DNA of 51,376 nucleotides from an uncultured Clostridia bacterium (GCA_944367535.1 CALVWQ010000013.1:1-51376), one strand, 5' to 3'. Shown: positions 7,946 through 17,546, counted from the stretch's first letter. Program-made: numbers and translations. Notes: a model not told the origin generated them from the sequence alone.

Positions 7946-8063
7946 GTTTTTATTTTTTCAGAATAGCAGAATTTTCCGATAATTTCAATATAATTAAAAA
8001 TACTTCCGGATTTTTATTGAAAAAACATATATTTTAAAATACAAGAAAAATCGGTATGAATAT

Positions 8064-8101
8064 ACCCCGTCTCCCGCGAAATTTCTCTCGGGAAACGGGG
8101 T
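8064..8101 (-). terminator. Terminator-like hairpin after the flavin reductase gene
   Basis: ACCCCGT (8064-8070) pairs with ACGGGGT (8095-8101), and an inner CCCG/CGGG extends the stem. It lies 36 nt past the stop of the operon ending at 8137. The trailing sequence on the minus strand is only moderately T-rich (TTTTTC about 15 nt on), so termination strength is uncertain. Confidence 0.55.
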
Positions 8102-8136
8102 AAATCGATAAAATCGCAACAAATTTCTTTATTCAT

Positions 8137-9288
8137 TTATCCATTAGGAACTATCAGCTCCATATCGGAATCGGGATAAGAACAGCAAGGATGTATATAG
8201 GAAAATTTAGAATCGGCAAGACGCCGTTTATCAATTCCAGAAATTGTATATTTACCCGAGACAAGTTTACTGTGACAGTATCCGCATCCACCCGCACGGC
8301 ATTTAGACGGCACCTTCAATCCGGCACGCTCCATCGCCGTAAGAATCGTCTCGTCCGACCTTGCTTTTATTTCGAAGTTTTCGCCGCCGATACTTACTTT
8401 GAGATTATATTCGACAGGTTTTACATCACGGTTCCCTATACAGTTAGCCTCTTTTCTCACACGTTTCCCCGTTATTCCGAGGCTTTCGAGTTCTTTCCCG
8501 ACGAATTTATACATCGCTTCGGGACCGCACATCATTGCGGTAAAATCATCGCTTGCAGCATATTTTTTTATGATATCCGCAGTAATAAATCCATGCTCGA
8601 ATCCTTCTTGCTTTTCATCGCTGAGCACGCACACAAAACGGAATTTATCGCCTGTAAGCGCTTTAAGTTTATCTGCAAACGCTATATCCTTTAAGGTTCT
8701 CGCACCGTAAATAAGAGTAAGGTCAAAATCCTCGCTTCCTTCTTTAACAGCCTGTGCCATCGAATAAAACGGAGTAATACCGCTGCCGCCGGCAATGCCG
8801 ACGACATGAAAACTGTCTCGTATACCGTCATGATAAAAATCACCCGACGGGTCTCCGACAGTAAATTCATCCCCCTCTTTTGCGTTTTCAAAAAGCCAAC
8901 CGCTGAAATATCCCGCTTTCTTTACGGTAACCGAAAGTTTCTTTTCCCGAAGCGCAGTCAAAGGAGAAGACGAAACGGCATAAGGGCGTTGTACGATAGC
9001 CCCGTCTATTTCCGCTCTCACCGTAACATACTGCCCCGCCCTGAAAAACATGGGCGAAGTCAGATCGAACGTGTAAGTTTTGGTATCGGCGGTTTGCCGT
9101 ATTATCTCACTTAAAACGGCTTTCTGAGGACCGGGATGTAAAACCGCAGCGGTATCGTTAACTCTGTACGATTCGGGAAGATGGGTTGGCGAACCTTCTT
9201 CCAAATGCCTCCTGCGATTAGGAACAAGTTTTTTAAAGCGCAAAAGATCCATAAAACCGAATATCTGTTTCTTAAAACGGTAATCCAT
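8137..9288 (-). CDS. FAD/NAD(P) reductase with C-terminal 2Fe-2S ferredoxin domain
   Basis: A 383-residue phthalate-dioxygenase-reductase-like electron carrier. The FAD site RPYAVSS is at 101-107, the nucleotide site GIAGGSG at 164-170 and CGP at 254-256. A plant-type ferredoxin domain has Cys330, Cys335, Cys338 and a fourth ligand at 368 or 369. An N-terminal extension of about 55 residues precedes the FAD domain. The ribosome site is AAGGAGGG, and the gene starts 4 nt after the phytoene-desaturase-like gene. The pair probably forms one electron chain: NAD(P)H to FAD to 2Fe-2S to the partner flavoprotein. The substrate is unknown. Confidence 0.88.
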   Translation of the reverse strand: MDYRFKKQIFGFMDLLRFKKLVPNRRRHLEEGSPTHLPESYRVNDTAAVLHPGPQKAVLSEIIRQTADTKTYTFDLTSPMFFRAGQYVTVRAEIDGAIVQRPYAVSSSPLTALREKKLSVTVKKAGYFSGWLFENAKEGDEFTVGDPSGDFYHDGIRDSFHVVGIAGGSGITPFYSMAQAVKEGSEDFDLTLIYGARTLKDIAFADKLKALTGDKFRFVCVLSDEKQEGFEHGFITADIIKKYAASDDFTAMMCGPEAMYKFVGKELESLGITGKRVRKEANCIGNRDVKPVEYNLKVSIGGENFEIKARSDETILTAMERAGLKVPSKCRAGGCGYCHSKLVSGKYTISGIDKRRLADSKFSYIHPCCSYPDSDMELIVPNG

Positions 9289-9292
9289 CTTT

Positions 9293-10819
9293 TTATCCCT
9301 CCTTTTTTATATCGCCGACTGTCTGCCGTCCCGATATATCGCCCGAAAAATATGCGCTGGAATATCCCGAAAGGCGCATAGAGTAACCGCCGGCAAAACG
9401 CAGTCCTCGTGTGATATAATCCTCTTTCATCATAAGAAGCCGCGGAGTAAGTCCGTCCCAGTACTGTGATTCATAACCGTATATCACGCCCTCCGGATGA
9501 CCGCAATAACGGGCGTATGTCATTGGCGTTGCAACCGAAATTTCCTCTATACTGTCATATATCTTCGCGCCCGTATCTTTCTCGAAACGCTCTATCATTA
9601 TACGTGCCGCTTTTTCTTTTGTACTGAAATAATTTTCCGCTTTTACGTTTCCCCAGTCGTCGCTCATGTATAATGTGGTAAAATACATCATACACGTACC
9701 ATCGGGCGAACATTCGGGATACGCACGATTAAGACATACCGTCGCCTGAACGGTATTTGTATCGATGTTCTTCATTATCTCGTATTGTTTTACGGTATCC
9801 ATGGTGTCGTACAAAAAATAATTATGATTCTGTATACCGAGTTCGTCCGCACTCTTGTTCAGGCCTAAAAACATCGTAAAACCGCGCCCCGCAAATTTGC
9901 GCGCGTTTAAAGCGCGCACCGCCTTTTCAGGTACTTTATCGAGCATTTTTCCATATACAACGTGCGGCGAACAGTTCGCAACCACATGCCTCGTCGCAAT
10001 CTCTTTTCCGTCTTTTAACACTACTCCCGATATCCCGCCGTCCTTTTCGTCGGTAATTATCCTGACCGCCTCCGTATTAAACCATATCTCTCCGCCCAAT
10101 TCTCTTATACGTTCGGCAAGAGCGAGAGAAATCTCGTGAGAACGCATTTTCGGCATAGCCGCTCCCTTAGTGATATACCTATATACCATTGACGCATAAT
10201 GAATGAAACTGAGATCGTCGCAATGTGCGCCGAGATAGCACCAATAAGCGTTCAGTATGTCACGCGCTTTTTTTGGCATGCCGATGGCTTTTAACACTTC
10301 ATTTACGGAATATGACCCCGTTCGCACAAAATTACCGTATTTCGAGACCATTATCTTTGAATCGGTATTTCCGTTCACGGAATTGCTGTATGCCTGGGCA
10401 GCGTGAATGTTTTCTGCAAGTGTAAAAAAGCGCTCCATGGACTTTCTGCTACCGGGCACATAACTCTCCATTTTATCGATAAATGCACGCACGCCGAAAG
10501 GCATTGTAGCGTCGAGTTTTTCTTCTCGCGATATTACGCGGTAGGCTTCCGGTATCTGCAACCATTCTATTTTGTCAGTAACTCCGAGTTCGTCGAAAAG
10601 TACGCGGACGTCGCCCGCATTCTCCGCCGTACCGAAATCGTTGAGTTCGTGAAGCGACGCTTCGAACTCAAACCTGCCGCGCCGAAAACTCGTCGCAAAT
10701 CCGCCGGGAATATTGTGCTTTTCCACTACTATCACGCGCGCTCCGCCCTGTAAAAGACGTATTGCCGCAACCAGTCCGCCGTTACCCGCACCGATAACGA
10801 CGGCGTCATAATTTACCAT
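9293..10819 (-). CDS. Phytoene-desaturase/isomerase-like FAD oxidoreductase
   Basis: A 508-residue flavoprotein of the CrtI/retinol-saturase type. The dinucleotide motif is VIGAGNGGLVAA near residue 8, followed by VVEKHNIPGG and the C-terminal FAD motif GLRFAGGYSMRLSGY. It starts behind GGAGGG. No other carotenoid gene is present, so carotenoid synthesis is unlikely. Reduction or isomerisation of a C=C bond in a lipid-like or dietary compound, powered by the reductase at 8137, is a better guess. It opens a two-gene operon with its own promoter at 10902-10930 and is functionally separate from the glycan genes around it. Confidence 0.8.
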   Translation of the reverse strand: MVNYDAVVIGAGNGGLVAAIRLLQGGARVIVVEKHNIPGGFATSFRRGRFEFEASLHELNDFGTAENAGDVRVLFDELGVTDKIEWLQIPEAYRVISREEKLDATMPFGVRAFIDKMESYVPGSRKSMERFFTLAENIHAAQAYSNSVNGNTDSKIMVSKYGNFVRTGSYSVNEVLKAIGMPKKARDILNAYWCYLGAHCDDLSFIHYASMVYRYITKGAAMPKMRSHEISLALAERIRELGGEIWFNTEAVRIITDEKDGGISGVVLKDGKEIATRHVVANCSPHVVYGKMLDKVPEKAVRALNARKFAGRGFTMFLGLNKSADELGIQNHNYFLYDTMDTVKQYEIMKNIDTNTVQATVCLNRAYPECSPDGTCMMYFTTLYMSDDWGNVKAENYFSTKEKAARIMIERFEKDTGAKIYDSIEEISVATPMTYARYCGHPEGVIYGYESQYWDGLTPRLLMMKEDYITRGLRFAGGYSMRLSGYSSAYFSGDISGRQTVGDIKKEG

Positions 10820-10901
10820 AATTTCCCTCCCGTTTAAAATTTAAGCAGCGCCGTATTTCCGTTGAACAAGTTATACAAGGCGCGATTATTTTTATATTTT
10901 A

Positions 10902-10930
10902 ATTATAACACGTACTGCCATTTTTGTAAA
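10902..10930 (-). promoter_or_regulatory. Sigma-A promoter of the flavoprotein operon
   Basis: On the minus strand TTTACA (10925-10930) is separated by 17 nt from TATAAT (10902-10907), giving a start near 10895 and a leader of about 75 nt. No operator or riboswitch fold is obvious in the leader. Confidence 0.75.
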
Positions 10931-11014
10931 TACCCGCCTGATAATTATTCTCGATTAAAATAAAAATAAAACAAAATACGCTATATTATTAAAAAAACAC
11001 TTCTCTGCCCCGTA

Positions 11015-11062
11015 ATAAACCTTTCGGTGCCGTGAATTGTTTCACGGCACCGAAAGGTTTAT
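11015..11062 (-). terminator. Long hairpin ending the 26620-11113 operon
   Basis: A 22-bp stem (11015-11036 with 11041-11062) with a TTGT loop lies about 50 nt beyond the stop of the GH78-like gene. The tail on the minus strand (after GGTTTATTA) is weak in T, but the position and stem length suggest transcript end or 3' protection. Sequence at 10931-11014 has nothing else to report. Confidence 0.6.
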
Positions 11063-11112
11063 AAAAAGGTAACAAAAAGCATTTTCCTACAACAAAAAAG
11101 CGGAATAAAATT

Positions 11113-13032
11113 TTACAAGGTTCCGTCGAAATATTTTTTTCCGTTAAGAAGCGAATAATAATAGATGGGCATAGCCGCCCAGCCATGGCACAAAGACCCT
11201 GTATCGCCAAGAGCCGCCGCGCCCTCCTCGGTCTCCCAGAAAGTAGTTGCACCTTTTTTAAGCATATTCCCGTATTTATAATCTATGTCTTTCAGGACAA
11301 AATGCTTATATTTCTCACCGTCCGTCGCCAACATGGCATCGTAAAGAAATGTATTCATTGAAAGAGTTATCGGCACCACGTCCGGGTCGGTTATAATTCT
11401 GTCTATAACCTCTTTTTCCCCCACCCCTGCAATGACCGCAAGACTGTTTCCGAGTGCGGTATACAGATTTTCCCCGTTACGGACCCTGAAAAGACCTTTT
11501 TTCGCATCATATAGTTCACGGCGTATCCCCGCTTTTACCTTATTGACATCGATTTTCAGTTCGTCGCCGACTTCTTTTGCCAATTTGGAAGCATATTTTA
11601 CGGCAATCAAAAACGCGCAGTTAAGATTCAAATCGAATCGGTTTAATTTTTCATTCGGATCTTGTCTGTCCCTATGTTCCACGTCTACGCTGCCCGCCGC
11701 CCATTCATAAAAATTCCAGCATGGATACGGAAATTCGTCTATAAGCCCGTTATCTTCAATCCTATCCGCAAAATTGTCCATGATTTTCTTTATGACAGGA
11801 TAGACTTGCCCGATAATCGATTTGTCTCCGCTTTTTAATACGTATTCACTCACCTGAACCGGATAGATAAGACTAAAAAAAGGAATGGGTATATCTATAC
11901 CGCTCGGATAACAGATACTTAGCAGCCCGTCGTCTCTCAACCCGTGAGATATAAGGACTAAATTTGAGCGCGCGAAAGTAAAATCGCCGAAAGCTTCATA
12001 AGCACAAAGCATTTCGTTACGGCTGTCCATCGTGTAAAGAGCCTGCTCTCTCCAAGGACAGTCCTCAAAGTGCTCATGTGCACAGCTGAGCAAAGTCTTT
12101 ACGCTCGTTCGGTAAATGTCGTTTCTAATCGGCGACATAAACCTGTGTTCCACCTCTTTGAATGGGTACACGACGGATCTTAGCCCCGCATAATTTACCT
12201 TTAACGGGCTTTTACAGAAAATCTGCAAATACCTGCCCGCCAATCTTCTGAAACGGCTCTCAAAAACGTTTCTGCCCTTCTTTGCCACGTATTCTACGGA
12301 ATAATTCATAATCCCGTTTATCAGATAACGCACCTGTCCGCCAAAAAGATATTCTCCGTATACTATAAGTATATCCTGCTCAATATCGCTTTCAAAGTCG
12401 AGTTCCAGAAACCCTACCGTTTCCTCCTTCATATCCACAAGAAAACCGTCCTCAAACTCCGTAATGTCCGTTTTCGGTCTTTCTCCAAGTATTAACTTTT
12501 CATTCGGGCGAGGAAAGAGCAACTTGTTCCTCGCCACAATAACCGACTCTCCGAACTCTCCCGACGCTTCTCTGTTCCCGTAATATTTATACGAATAGCC
12601 TATCTGAGAAGTTATCTGTTTTTGATAATGATTCTGATATTTATCGTACAGCCTGCTTCGGATATGCCTGCCGCTGCTTTCGATTATCTCGCCGTCGTTT
12701 TCCACTTCGAATATGAGTCCCGCAGCGTTTTTAATGTAATTTTGCGAATCGACACCATAATACCATACCACGATTCGTATTTCCGTTCCCGCTTCCGCGA
12801 GATATTTTCCTAATTCGACAGTATCATAAATGCTATAATCGTGATATCCGGAATACTGACCGAAAGCGACGAGCCTGCCTCCCGCGTAAAGGTTGTAATC
12901 GCTGTCGGCGGCAATTCTTATGCGAGTATTTTTACCGCCTTTCAATAAAAATACAAACTCCGCGTATTCATCGGCTTGCGGAGTGTCCGTAGGCCAAATC
13001 CATTGCGAACACGAAAAACATTCTCTATTCAT
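11113..13032 (-). CDS. GH78-like alpha-L-rhamnosidase-type glycoside hydrolase
   Basis: A 639-residue cytoplasmic protein with no signal peptide. The N-terminal beta-sandwich (residues about 20-115; RIRIAADSDYNLYAGG) is followed by a linker domain and an (alpha/alpha)6 barrel. The barrel carries HFEDCPWREQALYTMDSRNE at about 321-340, matching the acidic GH78 motif region, and later GNMLKKGATTFWETEEG. It is shorter than classic GH78 enzymes (about 900 residues). Probable role: removing rhamnose or a related sugar from imported oligosaccharides. It is the last gene of the long operon, 55 nt after the GH127-like gene, with an AGAGGAT ribosome site. The exact sugar is unproved. Confidence 0.75.
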   Translation of the reverse strand: MNRECFSCSQWIWPTDTPQADEYAEFVFLLKGGKNTRIRIAADSDYNLYAGGRLVAFGQYSGYHDYSIYDTVELGKYLAEAGTEIRIVVWYYGVDSQNYIKNAAGLIFEVENDGEIIESSGRHIRSRLYDKYQNHYQKQITSQIGYSYKYYGNREASGEFGESVIVARNKLLFPRPNEKLILGERPKTDITEFEDGFLVDMKEETVGFLELDFESDIEQDILIVYGEYLFGGQVRYLINGIMNYSVEYVAKKGRNVFESRFRRLAGRYLQIFCKSPLKVNYAGLRSVVYPFKEVEHRFMSPIRNDIYRTSVKTLLSCAHEHFEDCPWREQALYTMDSRNEMLCAYEAFGDFTFARSNLVLISHGLRDDGLLSICYPSGIDIPIPFFSLIYPVQVSEYVLKSGDKSIIGQVYPVIKKIMDNFADRIEDNGLIDEFPYPCWNFYEWAAGSVDVEHRDRQDPNEKLNRFDLNLNCAFLIAVKYASKLAKEVGDELKIDVNKVKAGIRRELYDAKKGLFRVRNGENLYTALGNSLAVIAGVGEKEVIDRIITDPDVVPITLSMNTFLYDAMLATDGEKYKHFVLKDIDYKYGNMLKKGATTFWETEEGAAALGDTGSLCHGWAAMPIYYYSLLNGKKYFDGTL

Positions 13033-13087
13033 AAAAATCCTCTTTTATGTATTATTTTTTATAAAATAAATTCGATAATCAGTTATG

Positions 13088-14296
13088 TTAAAATATTTTA
13101 AGTTTTGCCCGCATTATACTGTCACAGTCACCTAGTTCGGCGGCGGTAAATATAGGGAGTGATTTCCCCTCATATTCGACTATAAGCCTGTCATCGACCA
13201 ATCTTCTTCCATACTCGTCGGTAATCTGTGCCGCATTTTCATCCCAGCCGAGCAAAACCTCATTTTTCAAAGCATAAAGAAGTCCCTCCGCGTACCTCAT
13301 GGTGCAACAGAACGGCGCCTCGAACATACTGACTTGAAGAACGTTGTTTTTCGTCGTTACGCAGGTGTCCGGGCCAGTGCCACCGTTATTTCTCAAACAA
13401 AATTGAAGCCCGTTGAACCATATTCTCCGAGCGAGCGTTTTGTATTTCATTTCGCCCGTTGCACTATAAAGCCCGAGCGCAAGAATAAAACTGTCGACCA
13501 CCGCACAAGGCTCCGTCCAGCTGTCTTGTCTCCCGAACCAGTTAAAATTTGCATAAGTGAGCGTCATCCCGTGTTCCGTATATATATCAAATACTTTTCT
13601 CACGCAATCAAGATAATATTTGTGTCCCGTACTCTCGTACATTCTCAATATTCCGCGCAGACACGACAGAGTCGCATGAGTCTGAAAACGGTAAACGTAT
13701 ACGTCCGCGCCCATAAAAAGCCTAATGAGAAAGTCTATAAATTCCTTCGTTTTCTCATCGCCCGTTACCGAGTAATAATGTGACAGACCGTCGACACCGA
13801 TAAAACCGCAGCCTATATCCGAGGATAATTTCCATCCGCGGGTCTGCTCTGAGATATTGCCGCTTACGCCGCCTTGCGATTCTTGCCTCGTAAATGGATA
13901 CTCGCGGAAATTTTGCGCCGTGCATAGAAACAGATTCCATACCGTCGATTCCGCCACTCTCAAAGCAAAAATGTCTCCGAACAATTCATAATATTTCATC
14001 ATTCCGCGCAAAAGCCAACTGTGCCCCGAGAGTTGCTGCTCGTCTGCCGTAATCCCGTCAAACTCCTTGCCTAAATACGACTTTCCGTTAAGGCGAGGTT
14101 TCAACTCGGACATGAAGTTTTCAAGACATTCGGTTTTCCTGCCGCTCATTTCGTAATGGCAGCAAAACGCAAGAAGCGCTCTGCCTTCCCAATCTCCCGG
14201 CCAGCCGTAAGCACCATCCTGAAAAACCGATTCTTTTTTATATTCTTTTTCGTTAAGTCTTCTGAAATTCAGTTCTATATTGTCTTTAATATTCAT
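13088..14296 (-). CDS. GH127-like (DUF1680-type) beta-L-arabinofuranosidase homologue
   Basis: A 402-residue predicted (alpha/alpha)6-barrel enzyme, cytoplasmic. Glu262 and Cys264 in SWTEPCAVV, and Cys330-Cys331 in EAPFCCTMRYAEG, reproduce the Glu/Cys/Cys-Cys zinc site of GH127, where one Cys is the nucleophile. The overall length is shorter than typical GH127 (about 650), with the C-terminal beta domains missing. The ATG at 14296 has no clear ribosome site, and no better start exists nearby. It lies after the hairpin at 14337-14371, so it may be less expressed than the transporter genes. Arabinose release from pectic side chains is the natural guess. Confidence 0.6.
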   Translation of the reverse strand: MNIKDNIELNFRRLNEKEYKKESVFQDGAYGWPGDWEGRALLAFCCHYEMSGRKTECLENFMSELKPRLNGKSYLGKEFDGITADEQQLSGHSWLLRGMMKYYELFGDIFALRVAESTVWNLFLCTAQNFREYPFTRQESQGGVSGNISEQTRGWKLSSDIGCGFIGVDGLSHYYSVTGDEKTKEFIDFLIRLFMGADVYVYRFQTHATLSCLRGILRMYESTGHKYYLDCVRKVFDIYTEHGMTLTYANFNWFGRQDSWTEPCAVVDSFILALGLYSATGEMKYKTLARRIWFNGLQFCLRNNGGTGPDTCVTTKNNVLQVSMFEAPFCCTMRYAEGLLYALKNEVLLGWDENAAQITDEYGRRLVDDRLIVEYEGKSLPIFTAAELGDCDSIMRAKLKIF

Positions 14297-14336
14297 AAAT
14301 CAATCGTTTTAGTGTTCAATGATATTATTAAGATAA

Positions 14337-14371
14337 TTTAAGGCGGCGATTAAACTGTCCGCCGCCTTAAA
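14337..14371 (-). terminator. Hairpin after the transporter genes
   Basis: TTTAAGGCGGCG (14337-14348) pairs with 14360-14371, a 12-bp stem with an 11-nt loop, starting 12 nt past the permease stop. The trailing minus-strand sequence is AT-rich (TTATCTTAATAA). It may attenuate rather than end transcription, because the two enzyme genes that follow have no strong promoter of their own. Confidence 0.55.
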
Positions 14372-14382
14372 CATATATTGCG

Positions 14383-15252
14383 TTATGCTTTAAGTCCCGT
14401 AAAGGTAACTCCATCCACAAGCTGTTTTTGGAAAAGACAGAAAATGATTATTGGGGGAATCATTATAATCACGCCCGTCGCCATCTGTACATTCGGCTGT
14501 GCTTCCAAAGGAGATACGGCAGTGAAGAATTTATTGTATATCCCGACGGGAATTGTAAGCAGTCTTTCGTCCGTTATATAAGTAAGAGGTCCCATGAAAT
14601 CGTTCCATGCACCGAAAAATGACTGTACCGCCACAAGCACTATTACAGGCATAATCAAAGGAAAAGTTATTCTGAACATCAGCTGTAAGATATTGGCGCC
14701 GTCGATTATCGCCGCCTCGTCCATATCTTTGGGCAGACTTCTTATAAATTGCATCGTGAGAAAGATATTGAGGAATCCGCCCCCGAAAAACGCAGGTACC
14801 GTCAACGGAAGCAAAGTATTGTTCCATCCGAGATCGACAAATATTTTATAAACGGGAATCATGGTGAGTATTGCGGGAAGCATTATAGTACACATCGCCG
14901 TATAAAATATCAATTTTCTACCTTTAAACCTTACTTTTACAAACGCATAAGCCGCCATCGCAGCCGTGAGCGGTTTTCCCACAACGTTGGCAATGATGAC
15001 TATGACTGTGTTTCCGGTGTACTTTAAAAAGTCGGGATCTAACGCGTCGAGGTAAGATTTAGGATAAAAGACCTTAGGTATTAACCCGGAACCTATCGCC
15101 AGACTTTCCGTTGCCGTAAAAAAACTTCTTAAAAACATCACTACAAACGGAAAGAGGAAAAACAACGAAAACAGACAAAGAAAACAATACGAGGTGATTT
15201 TCAAAGCGAGTTTTTTTCCGTGCATATCAGTTATCCCCCTCGTAATATACAT
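14383..15252 (-). CDS. ABC sugar importer permease, MalG type
   Basis: A 289-residue inner-membrane protein with six predicted helices. The EAA loop is MDEAAIIDGANILQLMFRI, the ATPase contact. The C-terminus (KQLVDGVTFTGLKA) is typical of MalG-like permeases. It overlaps the partner permease by 26 nt. No ATPase is encoded in the operon, so a shared MsmX/MsmK-type ATPase encoded elsewhere is expected. Confidence 0.92.
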   Translation of the reverse strand: MYITRGITDMHGKKLALKITSYCFLCLFSLFFLFPFVVMFLRSFFTATESLAIGSGLIPKVFYPKSYLDALDPDFLKYTGNTVIVIIANVVGKPLTAAMAAYAFVKVRFKGRKLIFYTAMCTIMLPAILTMIPVYKIFVDLGWNNTLLPLTVPAFFGGGFLNIFLTMQFIRSLPKDMDEAAIIDGANILQLMFRITFPLIMPVIVLVAVQSFFGAWNDFMGPLTYITDERLLTIPVGIYNKFFTAVSPLEAQPNVQMATGVIIMIPPIIIFCLFQKQLVDGVTFTGLKA

Positions 15253-16174
15253 ACTTGTTGAAACGGAACAATATCGCAGACAAAATGGCGATCACTATGA
15301 AAAGCATATACGCGAGCGCGGCGGAATAACCGAAGTTATTGCGCTGGAACTCTCTGTAAATGTATACCCCGTAAAACAACAAGCTATAATCTCTGCCGCC
15401 TTCCGAAGTCAGTACGTAAACCTGATCGCATATCTGAATGGTGCCTATAACGCTCGTTATTAACTGATAAAATATATAAGGCGTGCAGAGCGGAACAGTA
15501 ATCTTAAACAACTGCGTGAAATATCCGCTTCCCTCCAACGTCGCAGCCTCATAATAACTTTGCGGAATAGATTTAAGTCCCGCAAGCCATATAAGCATTG
15601 CGCCGCCCACACCGAAAAGGCTCATCACGGCAAAGGTAACAACCGCTTCCGAAGACGCCGAATAGAAAAATTCGCGCGCGGGAATACCTATCGATGCAAA
15701 AAAAGTATTCATAAGCCCATAATCTTCGGAATTGAATATATATCCGAAAACTATTGCGTTTACTATGCTCGGAATAAGACAAGGAATATAATATATCAGC
15801 CTGAAAACGACCATGCCCCTTATTTTCTGATTAAGAAAAAGAGCTACTGCAAACGAAAGCACCAAACCCAAAGGCACCATGATCACTGCATATGAAAAAG
15901 TTATGCCAACGGACTTAAAAAACAATTTGCTTTCATATCCGCTGAACGCCTTTATATAATTTCCAAACCCGAATTCAAATTCCGAATAATTGTTAAACCC
16001 GTCGTAATCGAGGTAAAAACTGTTATATAAAGACAGTAACAGCGGATAAATCGTAAATATGATAAGTCCTATAAGCAACGGAAGTATAAGAAGATAACCT
16101 GTTATATTGGATTTTAAGGCAGCCAAAGTTTTTCCGGTCTTCAAAATATCCTTGTATTTTGTATTTTTGTTCAT
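15227..16174 (-). CDS. ABC sugar importer permease, MalF type
   Basis: A 315-residue membrane protein with a cytoplasmic N-terminal tail, six helices and an EAA loop (SIPQSYYEAATLEGSGYF). It partners the MalG-like permease at 14383 and the binding protein at 16200, from which it is 25 nt downstream. Large MalF periplasmic loops are absent, as usual in Gram-positive sugar importers. Confidence 0.92.
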   Translation of the reverse strand: MNKNTKYKDILKTGKTLAALKSNITGYLLILPLLIGLIIFTIYPLLLSLYNSFYLDYDGFNNYSEFEFGFGNYIKAFSGYESKLFFKSVGITFSYAVIMVPLGLVLSFAVALFLNQKIRGMVVFRLIYYIPCLIPSIVNAIVFGYIFNSEDYGLMNTFFASIGIPAREFFYSASSEAVVTFAVMSLFGVGGAMLIWLAGLKSIPQSYYEAATLEGSGYFTQLFKITVPLCTPYIFYQLITSVIGTIQICDQVYVLTSEGGRDYSLLFYGVYIYREFQRNNFGYSAALAYMLFIVIAILSAILFRFNKYVYYEGDN

Positions 16175-16199
16175 GACTTATTTTCCAAAAGAATATTTA

Positions 16200-17534
16200 T
16201 TATTTACCTATGGCGTTGTTAAGCCGTGCTTCCAATTCGTTATAGAAAGCCGTTCTGTCTTCCGCGCGATACGCTCCTTTAAGCATCGAATCCGTAAGCA
16301 CCTGTCTGATATCGAGGTGCGCTTCGGGCTTGAATCCCGCGAGGTAATTCATCGGCAGATCGCGCTCGGGGAATTTATAAAATGCATCGTGGTTCGCACC
16401 CGGGATATATTTGCGGTAAGTAGCGTTATCGTCGAAAGCCATTTCCGTAAGAACAGGGAACCCCGAGCCGGTGGAGCTGAAAAGTTCCTGACCTTCCTCC
16501 GTGATGATGAGTTTTATGAAATCCCATGCCAAATCGAGCTTTTCTTCCGAACAGTTAGTCGTTATGCCGTAACCCGTGCAACCCATTCCTATATAAGAAA
16601 TATCCACATCCGGATCATCGTAAGCGGGCATTGACACAAAGTCGATAGGTACGCTGCCGTCGCTCTTTTTCAGGTTGTTAACGTAAGAAACTATGTCCGG
16701 ACGCACGCATATCTGCATCGCGCACTGTCTGTTTGAAAAAGGCACTGTGTCTTCCGAAGGAGGTTTAGCAAGCCCGTCGTCCGCGAGAGCCAGCAGCTTG
16801 GAAACACCTTTCACGAAAGCGTCTTTATTTTTCATCGCGGTACCGTTTTCTTTATCGATGATGTCTCCGCCGTAAGATTTGATCGCGGGATAATATACCG
16901 CTTCCCAATTAAGGTTGCCGTCTACCGCGTAAAAAACCGTCTGATTCATCGCGCTCTTGATCTCGCCGGCTTTCGCGTTCAGCGCATTGCACGTTGCGAC
17001 GAAATCCGTCCACGTCCAATCGTCGTCGGGATACTCTACTCCTGCAATATCGAACATATCCTTGTTATAAGCGATTACGGTCTTATTGTAGTCACGAGGC
17101 GCCCAGTAAACTTTACCGTCGCCGCCGCTCTTGGCAATATCCATTATCGAAGAGAAATAATCGTCCTCGCTGATGCCGTCGCGAGCCATCAAATCGCTTA
17201 TCGGATAAAAGAGATTTTTGTTCGTCCAATATCCGCATGAATAATCATAGACCTGTATTATGTCCGGCAACTCTCCCGCGTTTTGTTGTTTTATTATCCA
17301 GTTATCCAGCGTGCCCGTGATTTTGACTATATTAACGCTTCGTCCATCATACTTCTTCATATAAGCGCTCTTAAAGTCGTTGATGGCTCTTACCTCGTTC
17401 GAGTTGTTCATAACGCCTATGGTGATTTCGCTTTTCGAATTTGTGCCGCCACCGCCGCAAGCCGAAAAGCCGACAGGCATTATAAGCGTCACCAACATAA
17501 CCGCGATTACTAAAAGTTTTTTTACTACTTTCAT
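16200..17534 (-). CDS. Lipoprotein sugar-binding protein of the first ABC importer
   Basis: A 444-residue extracellular solute-binding protein of the carbohydrate (family 1) class. A signal peptide ends in the lipobox GFSAC with Cys26, followed by a Gly/Ser linker. The binding fold shows NKDMFDIAGVEYPDDDWTW (the ligand-side loop common in this family) and ITEEGQELFSSTGSGFPV. The ribosome site is AAGGAGAG. It starts 12 nt after the lipoprotein glycosidase. An aromatic-rich cleft suggests an oligosaccharide, but the ligand cannot be read from sequence. Confidence 0.92.
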   Translation of the reverse strand: MKVVKKLLVIAVMLVTLIMPVGFSACGGGGTNSKSEITIGVMNNSNEVRAINDFKSAYMKKYDGRSVNIVKITGTLDNWIIKQQNAGELPDIIQVYDYSCGYWTNKNLFYPISDLMARDGISEDDYFSSIMDIAKSGGDGKVYWAPRDYNKTVIAYNKDMFDIAGVEYPDDDWTWTDFVATCNALNAKAGEIKSAMNQTVFYAVDGNLNWEAVYYPAIKSYGGDIIDKENGTAMKNKDAFVKGVSKLLALADDGLAKPPSEDTVPFSNRQCAMQICVRPDIVSYVNNLKKSDGSVPIDFVSMPAYDDPDVDISYIGMGCTGYGITTNCSEEKLDLAWDFIKLIITEEGQELFSSTGSGFPVLTEMAFDDNATYRKYIPGANHDAFYKFPERDLPMNYLAGFKPEAHLDIRQVLTDSMLKGAYRAEDRTAFYNELEARLNNAIGK

Positions 17535-17546
17535 CTTACTCTCCTT

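Noticed and set aside
10820-10901. Riboswitch in the leader of the flavoprotein operon
   Set aside because: The leader of about 75 nt shows no recognisable conserved fold by eye; no FMN, TPP or cobalamin box pattern is seen.
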